A stretch of 64,000 nt of DNA from Methanocorpusculum labreanum Z (GTDB taxonomy: Archaea > Halobacteriota > Methanomicrobia > Methanomicrobiales > Methanocorpusculaceae), in contig NC_008942.1 in the NCBI RefSeq assembly GCF_000015765.1, positions 449,921 through 513,920 on the forward strand, written 5' to 3'. The position numbers and the translations under genes were made by a program. Every line of letters begins with the position of its first letter. Positions within the stretch are counted from its first letter, which is position 1. The notes under the pieces are model-generated. The model made no database searches, had not been told where the DNA came from, and saw nothing but the letters and a program-made list of their open reading frames with translations. Shown here one piece after another: positions 53,860 through 63,628 of the stretch.

Positions 53860-54745
53860 AGCGGGAAAGCACCCCGCGAAGGATCGCCGTGTTCTGCTCG
53901 CCAAGCGAATCCAATGGAAGTCTGACGTTGCCTGAGTTGATCAGACCGCGGATCTCTGCGGCACGCTTGACCGGCACCGGGTTCACTTCCATAAAGAGCG
54001 CCTTGGACAGATCCATCAGCTCGTAATGCTTCTTCATCGCCGCCTTGACGTCGGATCTTCTAAAGAGATCGTACATCTCGACCAAGCGCTTTGGCTCGAT
54101 GTTTGCCGTAACGGAAATACAGCCGTGGCCGCCGACCGAAAGGACCGGAAGCGTCAGCGAGTCGTCGCCTGACGTAAGGATGAACGGATACTCGCGGTCG
54201 AGATCCTGGGTGCCCTGGATGATCGCCATCATCTGGTCGAGATTTCCGCTGGCTTCCTTAACGGCGACCAGATTTGGAATCGTCTCCACCATCTCGATGA
54301 TCAGATCGGCAGGCAGGTTCTGACCGGTACGTCCCGGGATGTTGTACACAATGACCGGAAGACCGATGTCGGCGACCTTGCGGTAATGCTTCAGCAGACC
54401 CGATCTGTTCGGCTTGTTGTAATACGGGCTGATCAGAAGTACACCGTCTGCTCCGGACATCTTTGCAGCACGGGTCATCAGAAGAGCTTCTTCCGTATTG
54501 TTCGAACCGGTTCCTGCGATGGCAGGAATGCGGTTGCTCGCAGCAGAAACGGTTTCCTCAATGACACGAATGTGCTCGGCGTGTGTCATTGTTGCCGATT
54601 CTCCTGTCGAACCGCATGCGAGAAGTCCGTGAACGCCTCCGCGTATGACATACTCGATGCAGTTTCTCAGACCTTCAATATCGAGCGACTGGGACGCGTC
54701 GTCATTGAACGGTGTGATGAGTGCAGGGATTACACCTTCAAACAT
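53852..54745 (-). CDS. dapA: 4-hydroxy-tetrahydrodipicolinate synthase
   Basis: A 297-residue TIM-barrel enzyme beginning [16 protein letters not shown]. Motifs are [32 protein letters not shown] with the catalytic Tyr, and the Schiff-base Lys in [14 protein letters not shown]. It condenses pyruvate and aspartate semialdehyde, the same intermediate used by Hom at 5382. It is divergent from the DUF362 gene. Confidence 0.95.
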
Positions 54746-54875
54746 AGTACATTACCATTTGGTTGAACGAGATGATGTATTTTGCGCAGTCAGAGCAGTC
54801 TCTTTTAGGACACACGCATCTTGTGCCTGCCCCCTGCACGAAAAGATATTTTGTTCAGCGGTCGATGTACCATGA

Positions 54876-55979
54876 ATGGAAGACGTCTATATCGCCCGGG
54901 CCGGGGCACAGTCACAGGATCGGAACACCGCAAACAAGATCAAGGCACTGTGTATGGCGGCAGGCCTTGAGAACATGGTGAACCGGGGGGATCTGACCGC
55001 AGTCAAGGTCCACTTCGGCGAACGAGGAAACGACGCATTCGTAAATCCGCTCCATGTCGCATCGATAGTCAAAGAGATCGAGGCGGTCGGCGCGAAACCT
55101 TTTCTTACCGATACCAATACCCTCTACCTTGGCGGTCGAAGGAACTCCGTCGATCATGCAAAAACCGCGGCGATGCACGGATTCTGCTATCCGGTTTTCG
55201 ACTGTCCGGTGATCATCGCCGACGGACTTCGCGGGCAGAGCTTCACCCCTGTGGAGGTGTATGGAAAACACTTCGATTCGGTCAAGATCGCATCCGATAT
55301 CGTTTCGGCAGACAGCATGGTGGTCGTTTCCCATTTCAAAGGCCATGAGGCTGCGGGATTTGGAGGAGCGTTGAAAAATCTCGGCATGGGCTGCGCCTCA
55401 AACGAGGGAAAACGTGAGCAGCACACGACCCGGCCAATGATCCTGGAAGACAAGTGTATTGTCTGCGGAGCATGCATGAATGCCTGTCCCGAGTTCTGCA
55501 TCAGCATTGCCGGGAAAGCGGTCTCAATCGATCTTGACCACTGTATAGGCTGTCTGATGTGCATGAACACCTGTCCGGAACATGCGATCGACCTCGACTG
55601 GAAGGATGACGGCGTCGTGTTCGTCGAACGGATGATCGAGTATGCGGCAGGAGCGGTCGGCAATAAAACCGGGAAGGCCTTATACATCAATTTCTTAACC
55701 AACATCACGCCGCACTGCGATTGTACGCCGTGGAACGACATCCCGTTCGTTCCCGACATCGGCATTCTTGCATCTACCGATCCTGTCGCGCTGGACAAAG
55801 CCTGTTTCGATCTCGTGAACGGCGAGGAGGGGGTCTTTGGGAGCCTTCTGCCAGATCACCATCAGCCCGGAGAGGAGAAGTTTACCCGCGTCTGGCCGGG
55901 AACCAGCCCAATGCTGCAGATATCCTATGCAGAGGAGATGGGTCTTGGACGGGCTGATTACCGTCTGGTCGAGATTTAA
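54876..55979 (+). CDS. DUF362 Fe-S protein
   Basis: A 367-residue protein with the DUF362 pattern: VKVHFGERGNDAFVNPL, TDTNTLYLGGRRNSVDH, and SHFKGHEAAGFGGALKNLGMGC, where Gly-Cys and His residues are conserved. A two-cluster ferredoxin insert follows (CIVCGACMNACP, CIGCLMCMNTCP). The family is common in anaerobes and is thought to act in redox or cofactor processes, but no reaction is established. It stands alone between dapA and the DUF92 gene. Confidence 0.82.
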   Translation: MEDVYIARAGAQSQDRNTANKIKALCMAAGLENMVNRGDLTAVKVHFGERGNDAFVNPLHVASIVKEIEAVGAKPFLTDTNTLYLGGRRNSVDHAKTAAMHGFCYPVFDCPVIIADGLRGQSFTPVEVYGKHFDSVKIASDIVSADSMVVVSHFKGHEAAGFGGALKNLGMGCASNEGKREQHTTRPMILEDKCIVCGACMNACPEFCISIAGKAVSIDLDHCIGCLMCMNTCPEHAIDLDWKDDGVVFVERMIEYAAGAVGNKTGKALYINFLTNITPHCDCTPWNDIPFVPDIGILASTDPVALDKACFDLVNGEEGVFGSLLPDHHQPGEEKFTRVWPGTSPMLQISYAEEMGLGRADYRLVEI

Positions 55980-56058
55980 TTCTTTTTTTCGCGTAATTAA
56001 CTGCGGTGATTTTTACACATAATCTTATCTGCATCAAAAATAAACCTTAAAAATACCT

Positions 56059-57264
56059 ATGGATACCCGGATCCGACGTCTCATTTTCGCCCTTGTCGTT
56101 ACGGCACTGCTGCTTGGATGGCCGTATATTCCCTATTTGGGTCTGGTGGTCCTCGGCTTTGCGGCAGTTCTCTATTTTGTGGATAAAAGCCGGTATTTTG
56201 CGATCGGCGTAGGTGTCCTCGCCGTATTATATCAAGCCGGTCTGATACCCGTGTCGGCCCTGATCGGCCCTCTGATGATGATCGTCTGGGGAGAATACCT
56301 GCTTAAGATTTTCAAAAACGTCGGTCATCAGGGAGTTCTTTATACGATAGGCTCCTCTGCAGCTCTTTTAGCGACGATGCTCTACACAAACGAGTATCAG
56401 CCGCTTGTGGGCATCATCGCCGTGATCGTTCTTTTGATGCTTCGAAGCATCTTGAAAGATCGCGAGGACGGCTCGATGATCGGCCTTCTCGGGGTCGCGA
56501 TGACCATCACGCTGTTTGAGGATCTGGAGTTCTTCGTCGATTACCAGACGCTCGCCTTTGCGGTCGTTTTGTGTGCGGCGTTCGGCTACTTTGCCTATCG
56601 GGCAAAGACGATCGACATGAGCGGCGTCTTTACGGCGGTGCTGTTCGGCGTGATCCTCATCACCTTTGCCGGCGTGAACTGGTTTTTCATCGTGATGCTG
56701 TTTTTCATTCTCGGATCACTCTTCACCAAGTTCCGGTATGCGGAAAAGGAGTTTTTAGGAGTGGCCGAGGGTAAGAAAGGCCGGAGAGGATACATGAATG
56801 CATTCGCGAATGCCGGGGTCGGGGTCGGCGGCGCCGTACTGTACGGGATCACCGGGGATGTTATTTTCATCGCCATGTTTATCGGTTCCATTGCGACGGC
56901 GACCGGCGACACGCTTGCAAGCGAGATCGGCGTGACCGGGGGTACTCCAAGGATGATCACGACGCTGCGCCCGGTTCCGCCGGGAACAAACGGCGGAGTT
57001 ACCGGAATTGGAGAGCTTGCCTGCCTTTTTGGGGCGTCCGTCATCTGTCTGCTGGCATTCATCCTCGGCGTGGCACCGTGGTATGTCTGCCTGATCGGCG
57101 TTGCGGCAGGCTTTATCGGAACGAATCTTGACAGTCTTTACGGCGCTCTGATCGAAAACAAGGGTTTTATCGGGAATTCGGGAACCAATCTCCTCGCCAC
57201 ATTATCGGGCGGGATTTTGGCTCTTCTCATCTGCCTGGCTTTGGTCACGGCAGGGCTCATCTGA
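56059..57264 (+). CDS. DUF92 integral membrane protein
   Basis: A 401-residue membrane protein with around ten to eleven hydrophobic helices. The C-terminal half has the DUF92 signature: GYMNAFANAGVGVGGAVLYG, ATATGDTLASEIGVTGG and TLRPVPPGTNGGVTGIGELA. The DUF92 relative VTE6 in plants is a phytyl-phosphate kinase, so a prenyl-phosphate or isoprenoid-lipid role is possible; this is inference. The N-terminal half (about 1-160) is an extra hydrophobic domain. It is convergent with fumarase (1-bp gap). Confidence 0.78.
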   Translation: MDTRIRRLIFALVVTALLLGWPYIPYLGLVVLGFAAVLYFVDKSRYFAIGVGVLAVLYQAGLIPVSALIGPLMMIVWGEYLLKIFKNVGHQGVLYTIGSSAALLATMLYTNEYQPLVGIIAVIVLLMLRSILKDREDGSMIGLLGVAMTITLFEDLEFFVDYQTLAFAVVLCAAFGYFAYRAKTIDMSGVFTAVLFGVILITFAGVNWFFIVMLFFILGSLFTKFRYAEKEFLGVAEGKKGRRGYMNAFANAGVGVGGAVLYGITGDVIFIAMFIGSIATATGDTLASEIGVTGGTPRMITTLRPVPPGTNGGVTGIGELACLFGASVICLLAFILGVAPWYVCLIGVAAGFIGTNLDSLYGALIENKGFIGNSGTNLLATLSGGILALLICLALVTAGLI

Positions 57265-57265
57265 G

Positions 57266-57769
57266 TTATCTTACGAAAAGATCGCCGCCGTGAGCATCTA
57301 TTCCGACGACTACCGGAAGATCGGTCAGTTTGATTTCCCAGATTCCTTCTGCCATGCCAAGTTCCGGATAATGACAACCGGCAAGCTCCATGCATGAAGC
57401 GGCGAGAGCGGCGCATCCTCCGGTGAAGGCAAAATAGACCGCTCTTCCCCGAAGTTCTTCACGAACGATCTCCGACATTCCGCCTTTTCCAATCAGGCCC
57501 CGAACACCTGCATCGAGCATGAATTTTGTGAGATTATTCATCCGTGCGGAGGTTGTGGGGCCGGCGGCGACGACTTTATTCTGTGCTTCGTCGATGACCG
57601 GGCCGCAGTGATAAATCACCGCGCCTTTCGGATCGAAGGGGAAGCCCTCTTCACGTATTTTCAGGTGGGCTTCGTCGCGTGCAGTGTAAATGGTCCCGGA
57701 AAGAAGGACCCGGTCTCCCGCATGGAGATCGAGAACTTCCTCTCCGAGGGGGGTCGTCAGCCGGATCAT
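57266..57769 (-). CDS. Fumarate hydratase class I, beta subunit
   Basis: A 167-residue subunit, equivalent to the C-terminal half of the single-chain enzyme. It has GDRVLLSGTIYTARDEAH, AGPTTSARMNN and GLIGKGGMSE followed by FTGGCAALAAS. With the alpha subunit it binds a 4Fe-4S cluster and hydrates fumarate to malate. It overlaps the alpha gene by 4 bp. Confidence 0.94.
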   Translation of the reverse strand: MIRLTTPLGEEVLDLHAGDRVLLSGTIYTARDEAHLKIREEGFPFDPKGAVIYHCGPVIDEAQNKVVAAGPTTSARMNNLTKFMLDAGVRGLIGKGGMSEIVREELRGRAVYFAFTGGCAALAASCMELAGCHYPELGMAEGIWEIKLTDLPVVVGIDAHGGDLFVR

Positions 57770-58587
57770 AGTTCCACCTCAACAACACCGCGTCTAGAAC
57801 ACCAGCACTGAATATTTACGGCGACGGGAAGCGAAGCCGTGTGGCATGCCCCTTCTTTTACCTTGACGGCGAGACAGGTCGTGTCGCCGCCAAGTCCCAT
57901 AACGCCGATGCCGAGCTGGTTGATCGAATCGCATATCTTCTGTTCGAAGGCGGTCATGCTGTTTATCGGCGAGAGGAGCGCTTCTTTTGCAAAGGATGCG
58001 GCCGAGTCGAAGGTTCCGCCGATACCGACCCCTACGACTATCGGGGGACACGGACGGGAGCCCGCATCTTTGACGACCGAGGTCACAAACTCCGGGATCC
58101 TGGAGATCTCGGAAGGGAGCATCATTCTGATCTGGGACATGTTTTCCGAACCTGCTCCTTTGGGGAATACGGTGACCCGGAGCGTATCGCCCGGAAGGAT
58201 ATGGACTGCCGGGATCCCCGCCCCGGTGTTGTCGCCCGAGTTTTTCCGGGTGAGGGGATGGACCGCGTTTGGCCGGAGAGGGACGGATTTTGTTGCGAGA
58301 CGGATCCCTTCGCTTACGGCGTCGTAGAGCTTTGTGGTCAGCGGAACGGTTTCTGGAATGGTCAGGTAGATGACGAAAATCCCGGTGTCCTGACAGATGG
58401 GCACGTTTTTCTCCCGGGCGACCTGGAGATTGGCGAAGATATTTTCAAACTCGCCGCGTGCGGTCGGGTTGGTTTCTTTATTGTATGCAGTATGCAGTGC
58501 TTCCTCCACGTCGGGCGGAAGGATCGTCTCGGCCTGGTGAATTGCCTCTTCCACGGCGGATGCAAGACGGTTGTAGAGGGGGTCCAT
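57766..58587 (-). CDS. Fumarate hydratase class I, alpha subunit
   Basis: A 273-residue subunit with the Cys for the 4Fe-4S cluster in PICQDTGIFVIYLT, a middle LPKGAGSENMSQIRM-like region and GVGIGGTFDSAASFAKEALL, then GLGGDTTCLAVKVKEG with another cluster Cys. Together with the kor and suc genes at 7-12 kb it gives parts of an incomplete tricarboxylic acid cycle, often reductive in this group. It is divergent from trmO, with a 191-bp gap. Confidence 0.94.
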   Translation of the reverse strand: MDPLYNRLASAVEEAIHQAETILPPDVEEALHTAYNKETNPTARGEFENIFANLQVAREKNVPICQDTGIFVIYLTIPETVPLTTKLYDAVSEGIRLATKSVPLRPNAVHPLTRKNSGDNTGAGIPAVHILPGDTLRVTVFPKGAGSENMSQIRMMLPSEISRIPEFVTSVVKDAGSRPCPPIVVGVGIGGTFDSAASFAKEALLSPINSMTAFEQKICDSINQLGIGVMGLGGDTTCLAVKVKEGACHTASLPVAVNIQCWCSRRGVVEVEL

Positions 58588-58778
58588 GGTATATCTGTTT
58601 AGATGAGATAGGGATTAATGGTTTTCATTAAAAAAGACGGCGGGAGAGCGGTCCAATGGAAATGCCGTATGAGAGGATGTGAATTTTATCGAGGAGGGGG
58701 GGCCGTATTCTTTGGAGAAATATAATAACCGCTCAGATCAATTAACGAGTATCGAATCATTTGTAGTGAGAGAAGCAT

Positions 58779-59261
58779 ATGTTAGTAACATTTAACCCCA
58801 TCGGCACGGTAAAAATCGAAGACGGCTGGTATTATATCGAGCTGAAAGAAAAATTCTTTGAAGCGACTCTGGGACTGGATGAGTTCAGCCATATTCAGGT
58901 GATATGGTGGTTCAATTTGTATGACAGCGAGGAATCCAGAAACTACTTTGTTATGGACAAACCGTACAAAAAAGGCCCGGAGAAGGTGGGCGTGCTGGCC
59001 AGCAGGTCCCCGATCCGGCCAAATCCGATAGCCGTCACGGTATCCCGTCTCGCTGCTGTTGACAAACAGAAACACCGGCTTGAACTTGGCTATATCGACG
59101 CGGAAGACGGCACACCCGTGCTGGATATCAAACCGTATCACCCGTCCGAAGATAAAGTGAGAGACGTAGTGATGCCAGCCTGGTGCAGACACTGGCCTGA
59201 CTGTATCGAAGCAAACGAAGGATTTGACTGGAGTAAGGAGTTTAATTTCCCGGCCGAGTAA
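58779..59261 (+). CDS. TrmO-like tRNA methyltransferase (UPF0066/VirR family)
   Basis: A 160-residue protein of the TsaA/TrmO family. VTFNPIGTVKIEDGWY, GLDEFSHIQVIWWFN, VLASRSPIRPNPIAVTVSRL and DGTPVLDIKPYHPSED match conserved positions. It methylates threonylcarbamoyladenosine at position 37 of tRNA using SAM (family knowledge). It has no extra domain. The helix-hairpin-helix gene follows after 28 bp. Confidence 0.9.
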   Translation: MLVTFNPIGTVKIEDGWYYIELKEKFFEATLGLDEFSHIQVIWWFNLYDSEESRNYFVMDKPYKKGPEKVGVLASRSPIRPNPIAVTVSRLAAVDKQKHRLELGYIDAEDGTPVLDIKPYHPSEDKVRDVVMPAWCRHWPDCIEANEGFDWSKEFNFPAE

Positions 59262-59289
59262 ACATCCGAAAAAACGCAGATTATCTACT

Positions 59290-59964
59290 ATGAGTTACTC
59301 GATCGATTTAACCGGGATATCCCTGCAAAGCTATCAGGAGATACTAAAAAAACAGAACCTGCTGCCGAGCCGCAGGATCCTTCTGGATGATCTTGAGACA
59401 AACTTTCAGCGGATAGCCGATGCCGGCATCGGCAATATGTCGGCATTGAAAAAAGCAGTATCTTCTCCGGAGAAACTTGCAAAGTTTGCAGCGCAAACGC
59501 ATATTTCAAAGGAGTATCTGACCATTCTGAAAAGAGAACTCGGCAGCCTTGAGCAAAAACCGGTCCAAATCTCCGATTTCCCGGGACTGAGCGGACAAAC
59601 CGTCCAGATATTAGCAAAACACGGAATCAAAACATCGAAAGACGTCTACACCGCGTTTCAAAATGAAGCGGCCGAAAAATCACTCATGGAAATATCAGGC
59701 ATCAGCCGAAACGAGCTTGAAGAAGTATGCTGCCTGTCCGATCTGGTCAGGATCAACGGCGTGGGGGCAGCTGCCGCGAGGGCGATGTTTGAAGCAGGCT
59801 ACAAAAACATAAGTGACATCGCCTCTGCAGATGCCGTAAACCTCCTCGGGCAGCTGTCCGCCGTCAATGCAGACGGACGGTATTACCATGCCAAACTTGG
59901 AAAAAAGGATATGCAGTTCGTGATCGACTTTGCCGTTCTTCTCAGAGATCTCGAAAAAAAATGA
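59290..59964 (+). CDS. DUF4332-type helix-hairpin-helix protein
   Basis: A 224-residue protein started at the ATG at 59290 (MSYSIDLTGISLQSYQEIL). It is all-helical with repeated helix-hairpin-helix modules: IADAGIGNMSALKKAVSSPEK, LSGQTVQILAKHGIKTSKDV and INGVGAAAARAMFEAGYKNISD. This is the DUF4332 family, which may bind DNA or RNA; the target is unknown. It lies 28 bp after the TrmO gene and is convergent with sepS. Confidence 0.75.
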   Translation: MSYSIDLTGISLQSYQEILKKQNLLPSRRILLDDLETNFQRIADAGIGNMSALKKAVSSPEKLAKFAAQTHISKEYLTILKRELGSLEQKPVQISDFPGLSGQTVQILAKHGIKTSKDVYTAFQNEAAEKSLMEISGISRNELEEVCCLSDLVRINGVGAAAARAMFEAGYKNISDIASADAVNLLGQLSAVNADGRYYHAKLGKKDMQFVIDFAVLLRDLEKK

Positions 59965-60015
59965 TCCTACCGAAGTTGAACCAGATAAAACTCAAAAAAT
60001 AAGGATAAAAGTATT

Positions 60016-61596
60016 TTACAGGATCTTCGACGTAATCGTCATAAAGACCGGGCCGCGAAGATCGAGTTTCTTTTTATTGTCGGTGATGTACCGCATAACG
60101 TACTCCTCGATTTTCAGGTTCACGTCGCTTGGATGCTTCGACATTTTCACCTGAATGCTCGTCCCTTCGCCGACCCTCGCCGCCTCCTCGATGCGGGCGA
60201 GTGCCAGATTTGCCGTCGAGTAAAGGAAAGAGATTCCAACCGGAACCCCTTCGGCTTTGACGTCGGCGAACTTTTCGGTATCCGGAACACCGAGAACTGC
60301 TCCTTTTCTGACATATACCTCATTCAAAGCGGCAGGACCGAGAAGACTCGTATTCTCTTCGGGCTCCTCAACGACGATCTCCACCTGATGACCGTAGAGC
60401 TCGCCTTTCCATGCAGGGAACGAACACGGCGAACGTTCAGCCGCATGGGCAGCGGCCGTTTCCATCACAGCACGCACTGCCCGGCGGCCCTCGGCCGTCT
60501 GCGGCTCCTCTCTTAATCCGATGCCTTTGGTAAGATCCGTGTCCGAATACACCGGAGGATACAGTTGGGCAAACGAGAGTTTCCTAACATCCTCCGCCTG
60601 GGTTAAGACCATCGCAAGACGCTCGACACCCATGCCGAGGTTCATAACGGGAACGCCTACGCCGTATTCGGCGAGGGCTGCCGGTGAGTAGATCCCGAAC
60701 GTAGCGACCTCGACCCATCCGTGGACCGGGTGTTTGCCGTATACTTCGGTCTGCGTCTCGGGCATGTAGTACTTCGAGCGTTTCTCGTCGGGCTGGAATC
60801 TGAACTCGGTGAAACCGAACGCGGAAAGAAGACCTTCGGCGACCGCCTTTCCTTCTTCGACCGTCACATCTTCTCCGGCGACGATACAGGATGCCGAGTG
60901 ATAGGTCCGAAGATGGGTCGCATCCTCCTCCTGCTCGCGGCGGAAACACCGGTCGACCGAAAACATTCGAATCGGCATCGGCTTTTTATCCCACATCTGG
61001 GCAAGAGAGATGAACCAGCCGCTGGTCATATGGGAACGAAGCGTCGTTCTGGAAGACTCAGGGGCGAGCTCCTTGAATTCGGGAAAGACCGTATCGAGAA
61101 TGTGAACGACCACACCATCGTCCACGCCTAAAGCGACCGACATTTCGTGCGTGAGATCGTCACCGTCGAATTTGCCTTTCTTGTAGGCATGCAGACACTT
61201 CATCAGCTTCTCTTCCGTGCCTTCGGCGAGAGGCTTTTCGATGATTTCGGCGATTGCATCCAGCCGTTCCCGGGATATCCCTACATTCGGACGGGGAAGG
61301 CCGCCCACATAGTAGACGCGATCCAAAACCGCGGCGGCTTCCGGACCGAACTGACGGTAGACGTCCTGTTCGTCGATAAACACCGGTACCATTGCCTCAT
61401 CGAATCCCATCGACATATAGGCGGCCCTAAGACGGGCGATCGTGTCGAAGATCGGGTGCACTTTTGCTCGGCGATACGCATAACGCGGATAAATTTTTGA
61501 TGATTCCGGCGGGGTTATGACCGATGGGCCGGCATGCCAGGCACCCTCGAAATCGGTTTTTCTGCGTTCCTTGAATTCCTCAATATCGAATTTCAT
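60016..61596 (-). CDS. sepS: O-phosphoseryl-tRNA synthetase (SepRS)
   Basis: A 526-residue class II synthetase begun at the ATG at 61596, overlapping the twy1 stop by 4 bp. Motif 2 is visible in [24 protein letters not shown], motif 3 in [15 protein letters not shown], and motif 1 lies near [14 protein letters not shown]. It charges tRNA(Cys) with O-phosphoserine, which SepCysS converts to cysteinyl-tRNA; this replaces CysRS in many methanogens. Phosphoserine is also used by the cysteate synthase at 24545. SepCysS is not in the window. Confidence 0.92.
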   Translation of the reverse strand: MKFDIEEFKERRKTDFEGAWHAGPSVITPPESSKIYPRYAYRRAKVHPIFDTIARLRAAYMSMGFDEAMVPVFIDEQDVYRQFGPEAAAVLDRVYYVGGLPRPNVGISRERLDAIAEIIEKPLAEGTEEKLMKCLHAYKKGKFDGDDLTHEMSVALGVDDGVVVHILDTVFPEFKELAPESSRTTLRSHMTSGWFISLAQMWDKKPMPIRMFSVDRCFRREQEEDATHLRTYHSASCIVAGEDVTVEEGKAVAEGLLSAFGFTEFRFQPDEKRSKYYMPETQTEVYGKHPVHGWVEVATFGIYSPAALAEYGVGVPVMNLGMGVERLAMVLTQAEDVRKLSFAQLYPPVYSDTDLTKGIGLREEPQTAEGRRAVRAVMETAAAHAAERSPCSFPAWKGELYGHQVEIVVEEPEENTSLLGPAALNEVYVRKGAVLGVPDTEKFADVKAEGVPVGISFLYSTANLALARIEEAARVGEGTSIQVKMSKHPSDVNLKIEEYVMRYITDNKKKLDLRGPVFMTITSKIL

Positions 61597-62528
61597 GATT
61601 TTCTCTTCAGACAAACAACGCGGCTCGGCACGTTTTCATCCATAATCTCATAATTGCAGAGTTGGGCAACTCCTGCGGCGAAACGACGAATGGTTTCCAT
61701 GTCGGGGACATGCATTTCTGTTAATCTCATTCGACTGTATCCCAAATACATGTATCCCTTTACTTCAACAAAGAGGGGCTGTGCCTCTTCGATAATTTTG
61801 GCAAAACCTGCCTCATAGGTGTCATTATACTCGTTGACGAGGGTGATCCGGACCGCCGTTCTGACGCCCTCCTCCTCTTTTTGTTTGAGAAGCGAAAGAG
61901 ACGTTTGGATATTCCCCCACATGGCAGCCGGATCGCCGATCGGACGGCATATCCTTTCATAAGAGGATTCGTCCACGGCATCCAGAGACAGATACAACTG
62001 GGTCGGGCGTATCCGCCGGATCACGGAAGGCATCGTTCCGTTTGAAACAACGAACACGCTGTTGTTGGGATTTTCCCGGAGAAGGTCGATGAGTTCGGGC
62101 AGTTTCGAGTAAAGGGTCGGCTCGCCGGACAAAGAGAGCGCATACTGGGTCGGGTGATCGGTCGCCTCTTCCCACCTCTCCGGCTCGGTATAAGGTTTGT
62201 CGCCGGACAAGCCTTTTTTCTGCATCTTTGGAATGGCGGCGACGATTTCTTCCGGAGATAGTTCAGTCTCGGACAGGATCTCGTGCTCCATGGATCTCCA
62301 GCAAAAAAGACACCGCTGATTGCAGCGCAGCGTCGGGGTCATCTGGACGCATTTCCAGGTGTCGATCCCGTAGAACTGGTGTTTATAGCAGGATTCGCCG
62401 CCGCGAAGAGCACGTTTGCACCACATGCACGGCTTGACGGCGGCGGATGCTCCTTCAGCTATGAAGTTGTATCCCTGCCGGTGAAGGCAGGTTTTCGGGG
62501 TTTTGGATACTGGTCGTTTTCGTGGCAT
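61593..62528 (-). CDS. 4-demethylwyosine synthase TYW1 (radical SAM)
   Basis: A 311-residue radical SAM enzyme begun at the ATG at 62528. It has [21 protein letters not shown], then the radical-SAM motif [26 protein letters not shown], and [18 protein letters not shown] near the C-terminus, diagnostic of TYW1. It makes the tricyclic base of wyosine in tRNA(Phe) with pyruvate. The short upstream extension to 62537 (TTG) is less likely. It has its own TATA box and is co-transcribed with sepS. Confidence 0.93.
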   Translation of the reverse strand: MPRKRPVSKTPKTCLHRQGYNFIAEGASAAVKPCMWCKRALRGGESCYKHQFYGIDTWKCVQMTPTLRCNQRCLFCWRSMEHEILSETELSPEEIVAAIPKMQKKGLSGDKPYTEPERWEEATDHPTQYALSLSGEPTLYSKLPELIDLLRENPNNSVFVVSNGTMPSVIRRIRPTQLYLSLDAVDESSYERICRPIGDPAAMWGNIQTSLSLLKQKEEEGVRTAVRITLVNEYNDTYEAGFAKIIEEAQPLFVEVKGYMYLGYSRMRLTEMHVPDMETIRRFAAGVAQLCNYEIMDENVPSRVVCLKRKS

Positions 62529-62558
62529 TGGTATCAAATGTCCTGTATTATTTGTGAT

Positions 62559-62569
62559 TGTATATACAC
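62559..62569 (-). promoter_or_regulatory. TATA box for twy1-sepS
   Basis: On the minus strand, TGTATATACA lies about 36 bp upstream of the ATG at 62528, giving a short leader near 10 nt. It sits in the 71-bp gap after pelA, so the tRNA genes are probably a separate transcript from rqcH-pelA. Confidence 0.5.
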
Positions 62570-62599
62570 ATGGGAAGTCATTTTGGAGTGCCGGAAGAA

Positions 62600-63628
62600 T
62601 CAGATCTTATACCTCAACAGAGCGGCGACCCCGCCGAGACCAACAAGCCGGGTGCCCGGTTCGAACTCGGTCGAGAGGACGACGACGTTCGCGCCGAGCC
62701 GCTCTGCCCCTTCGATCATTTTTTCGATGCCGCCGTCTTTTACAAACGAGTCGGCCACAAGGATCGTCTCGGCTGCTCCGTAATCGATCGCCTGGCGTAC
62801 CTCGCTTTTTCCGTAGGCGACGGCGCCGTTCTGCCCGATCCGGAGAAACACCTCGTCCATGAACGAGACCTCTTTTGCGAGCTGGAGATCCTCTGCCACG
62901 CGGGTAAGGACGCCGTTTCCGATCGCCTCCTGAACCGCCCCGTAGCCGCAGCGCCTTGTGTCGGCGATGAGCATGCGTTCGGCGATCTCGGGAGCTTTGG
63001 TTTTTGCGAACTTGACGAAGTCTTCTTTTACGAATCCCGGGCCGGCGATAACGATCGAGCCGGTGACCTTCTCGAGAAATGTGAGGAGCTCGGCAAACAG
63101 GGCCTGCCTTGAGTCCAGCTCGGCGGTTTTTCCGCTGCCGACCGTCAGCGTAGTGATCCGCTCGGGTCCGTACTGCCTGACCCGATAGAGTTCCGCCTCC
63201 CCATCCTCAATCGCCGCGATGTGAACCACACCGTGGACCGAAGAGGAGACCGCCCGTTCCAGACGGGCAAGATCGATCTGCCGCCACTGCCGAACAACGC
63301 TTATTTCATAGCCTGCTTCGATATTGAGCGTGTGGTGCTGGCCCATGTCCGGCCCGTAACTGATGACCCCAAACACTCTGAGGCGGGACGATTCCGGGAC
63401 GAACTCCGCCTTCTCGCATTTCACCCCGATCCGCACCGGCCGCTTCTCGAGCTTTTCGGAACGGAGTTTGTCGGACGGGCCGTCCACTGTCCTCAGCGTG
63501 ACGGCATACACGGTGTTTCCGGGACTTATCAGATGCGAAAGATGCCAGAGATCGTCGATCGATTCGGGCATGAGTTTATACTCGCCGAATCCGTCTTTTT
63601 TCAGCGGTTCGGGCAGCTCCGCCTTCAT
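62600..63628 (-). CDS. pelA: mRNA surveillance protein Pelota
   Basis: A 342-residue three-domain protein: an N-terminal Sm-like domain (DDLWHLSHLISPGNTVYAVT, VKCEKAEF), a central eRF1-like domain (HGVVHIAAIEDGEAEL, IVIAGPGFVKEDFVKF), and a C-terminal domain (VGVRQAIDYGAAETILVADS-like, ending LVGLGGVAALLRY). It rescues stalled ribosomes with aEF1A/ABCE1. The stop-adjacent gene upstream encodes an RqcH homologue, overlapping by 4 bp, so ribosome rescue and quality control are co-encoded. Confidence 0.95.
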   Translation of the reverse strand: MKAELPEPLKKDGFGEYKLMPESIDDLWHLSHLISPGNTVYAVTLRTVDGPSDKLRSEKLEKRPVRIGVKCEKAEFVPESSRLRVFGVISYGPDMGQHHTLNIEAGYEISVVRQWRQIDLARLERAVSSSVHGVVHIAAIEDGEAELYRVRQYGPERITTLTVGSGKTAELDSRQALFAELLTFLEKVTGSIVIAGPGFVKEDFVKFAKTKAPEIAERMLIADTRRCGYGAVQEAIGNGVLTRVAEDLQLAKEVSFMDEVFLRIGQNGAVAYGKSEVRQAIDYGAAETILVADSFVKDGGIEKMIEGAERLGANVVVLSTEFEPGTRLVGLGGVAALLRYKI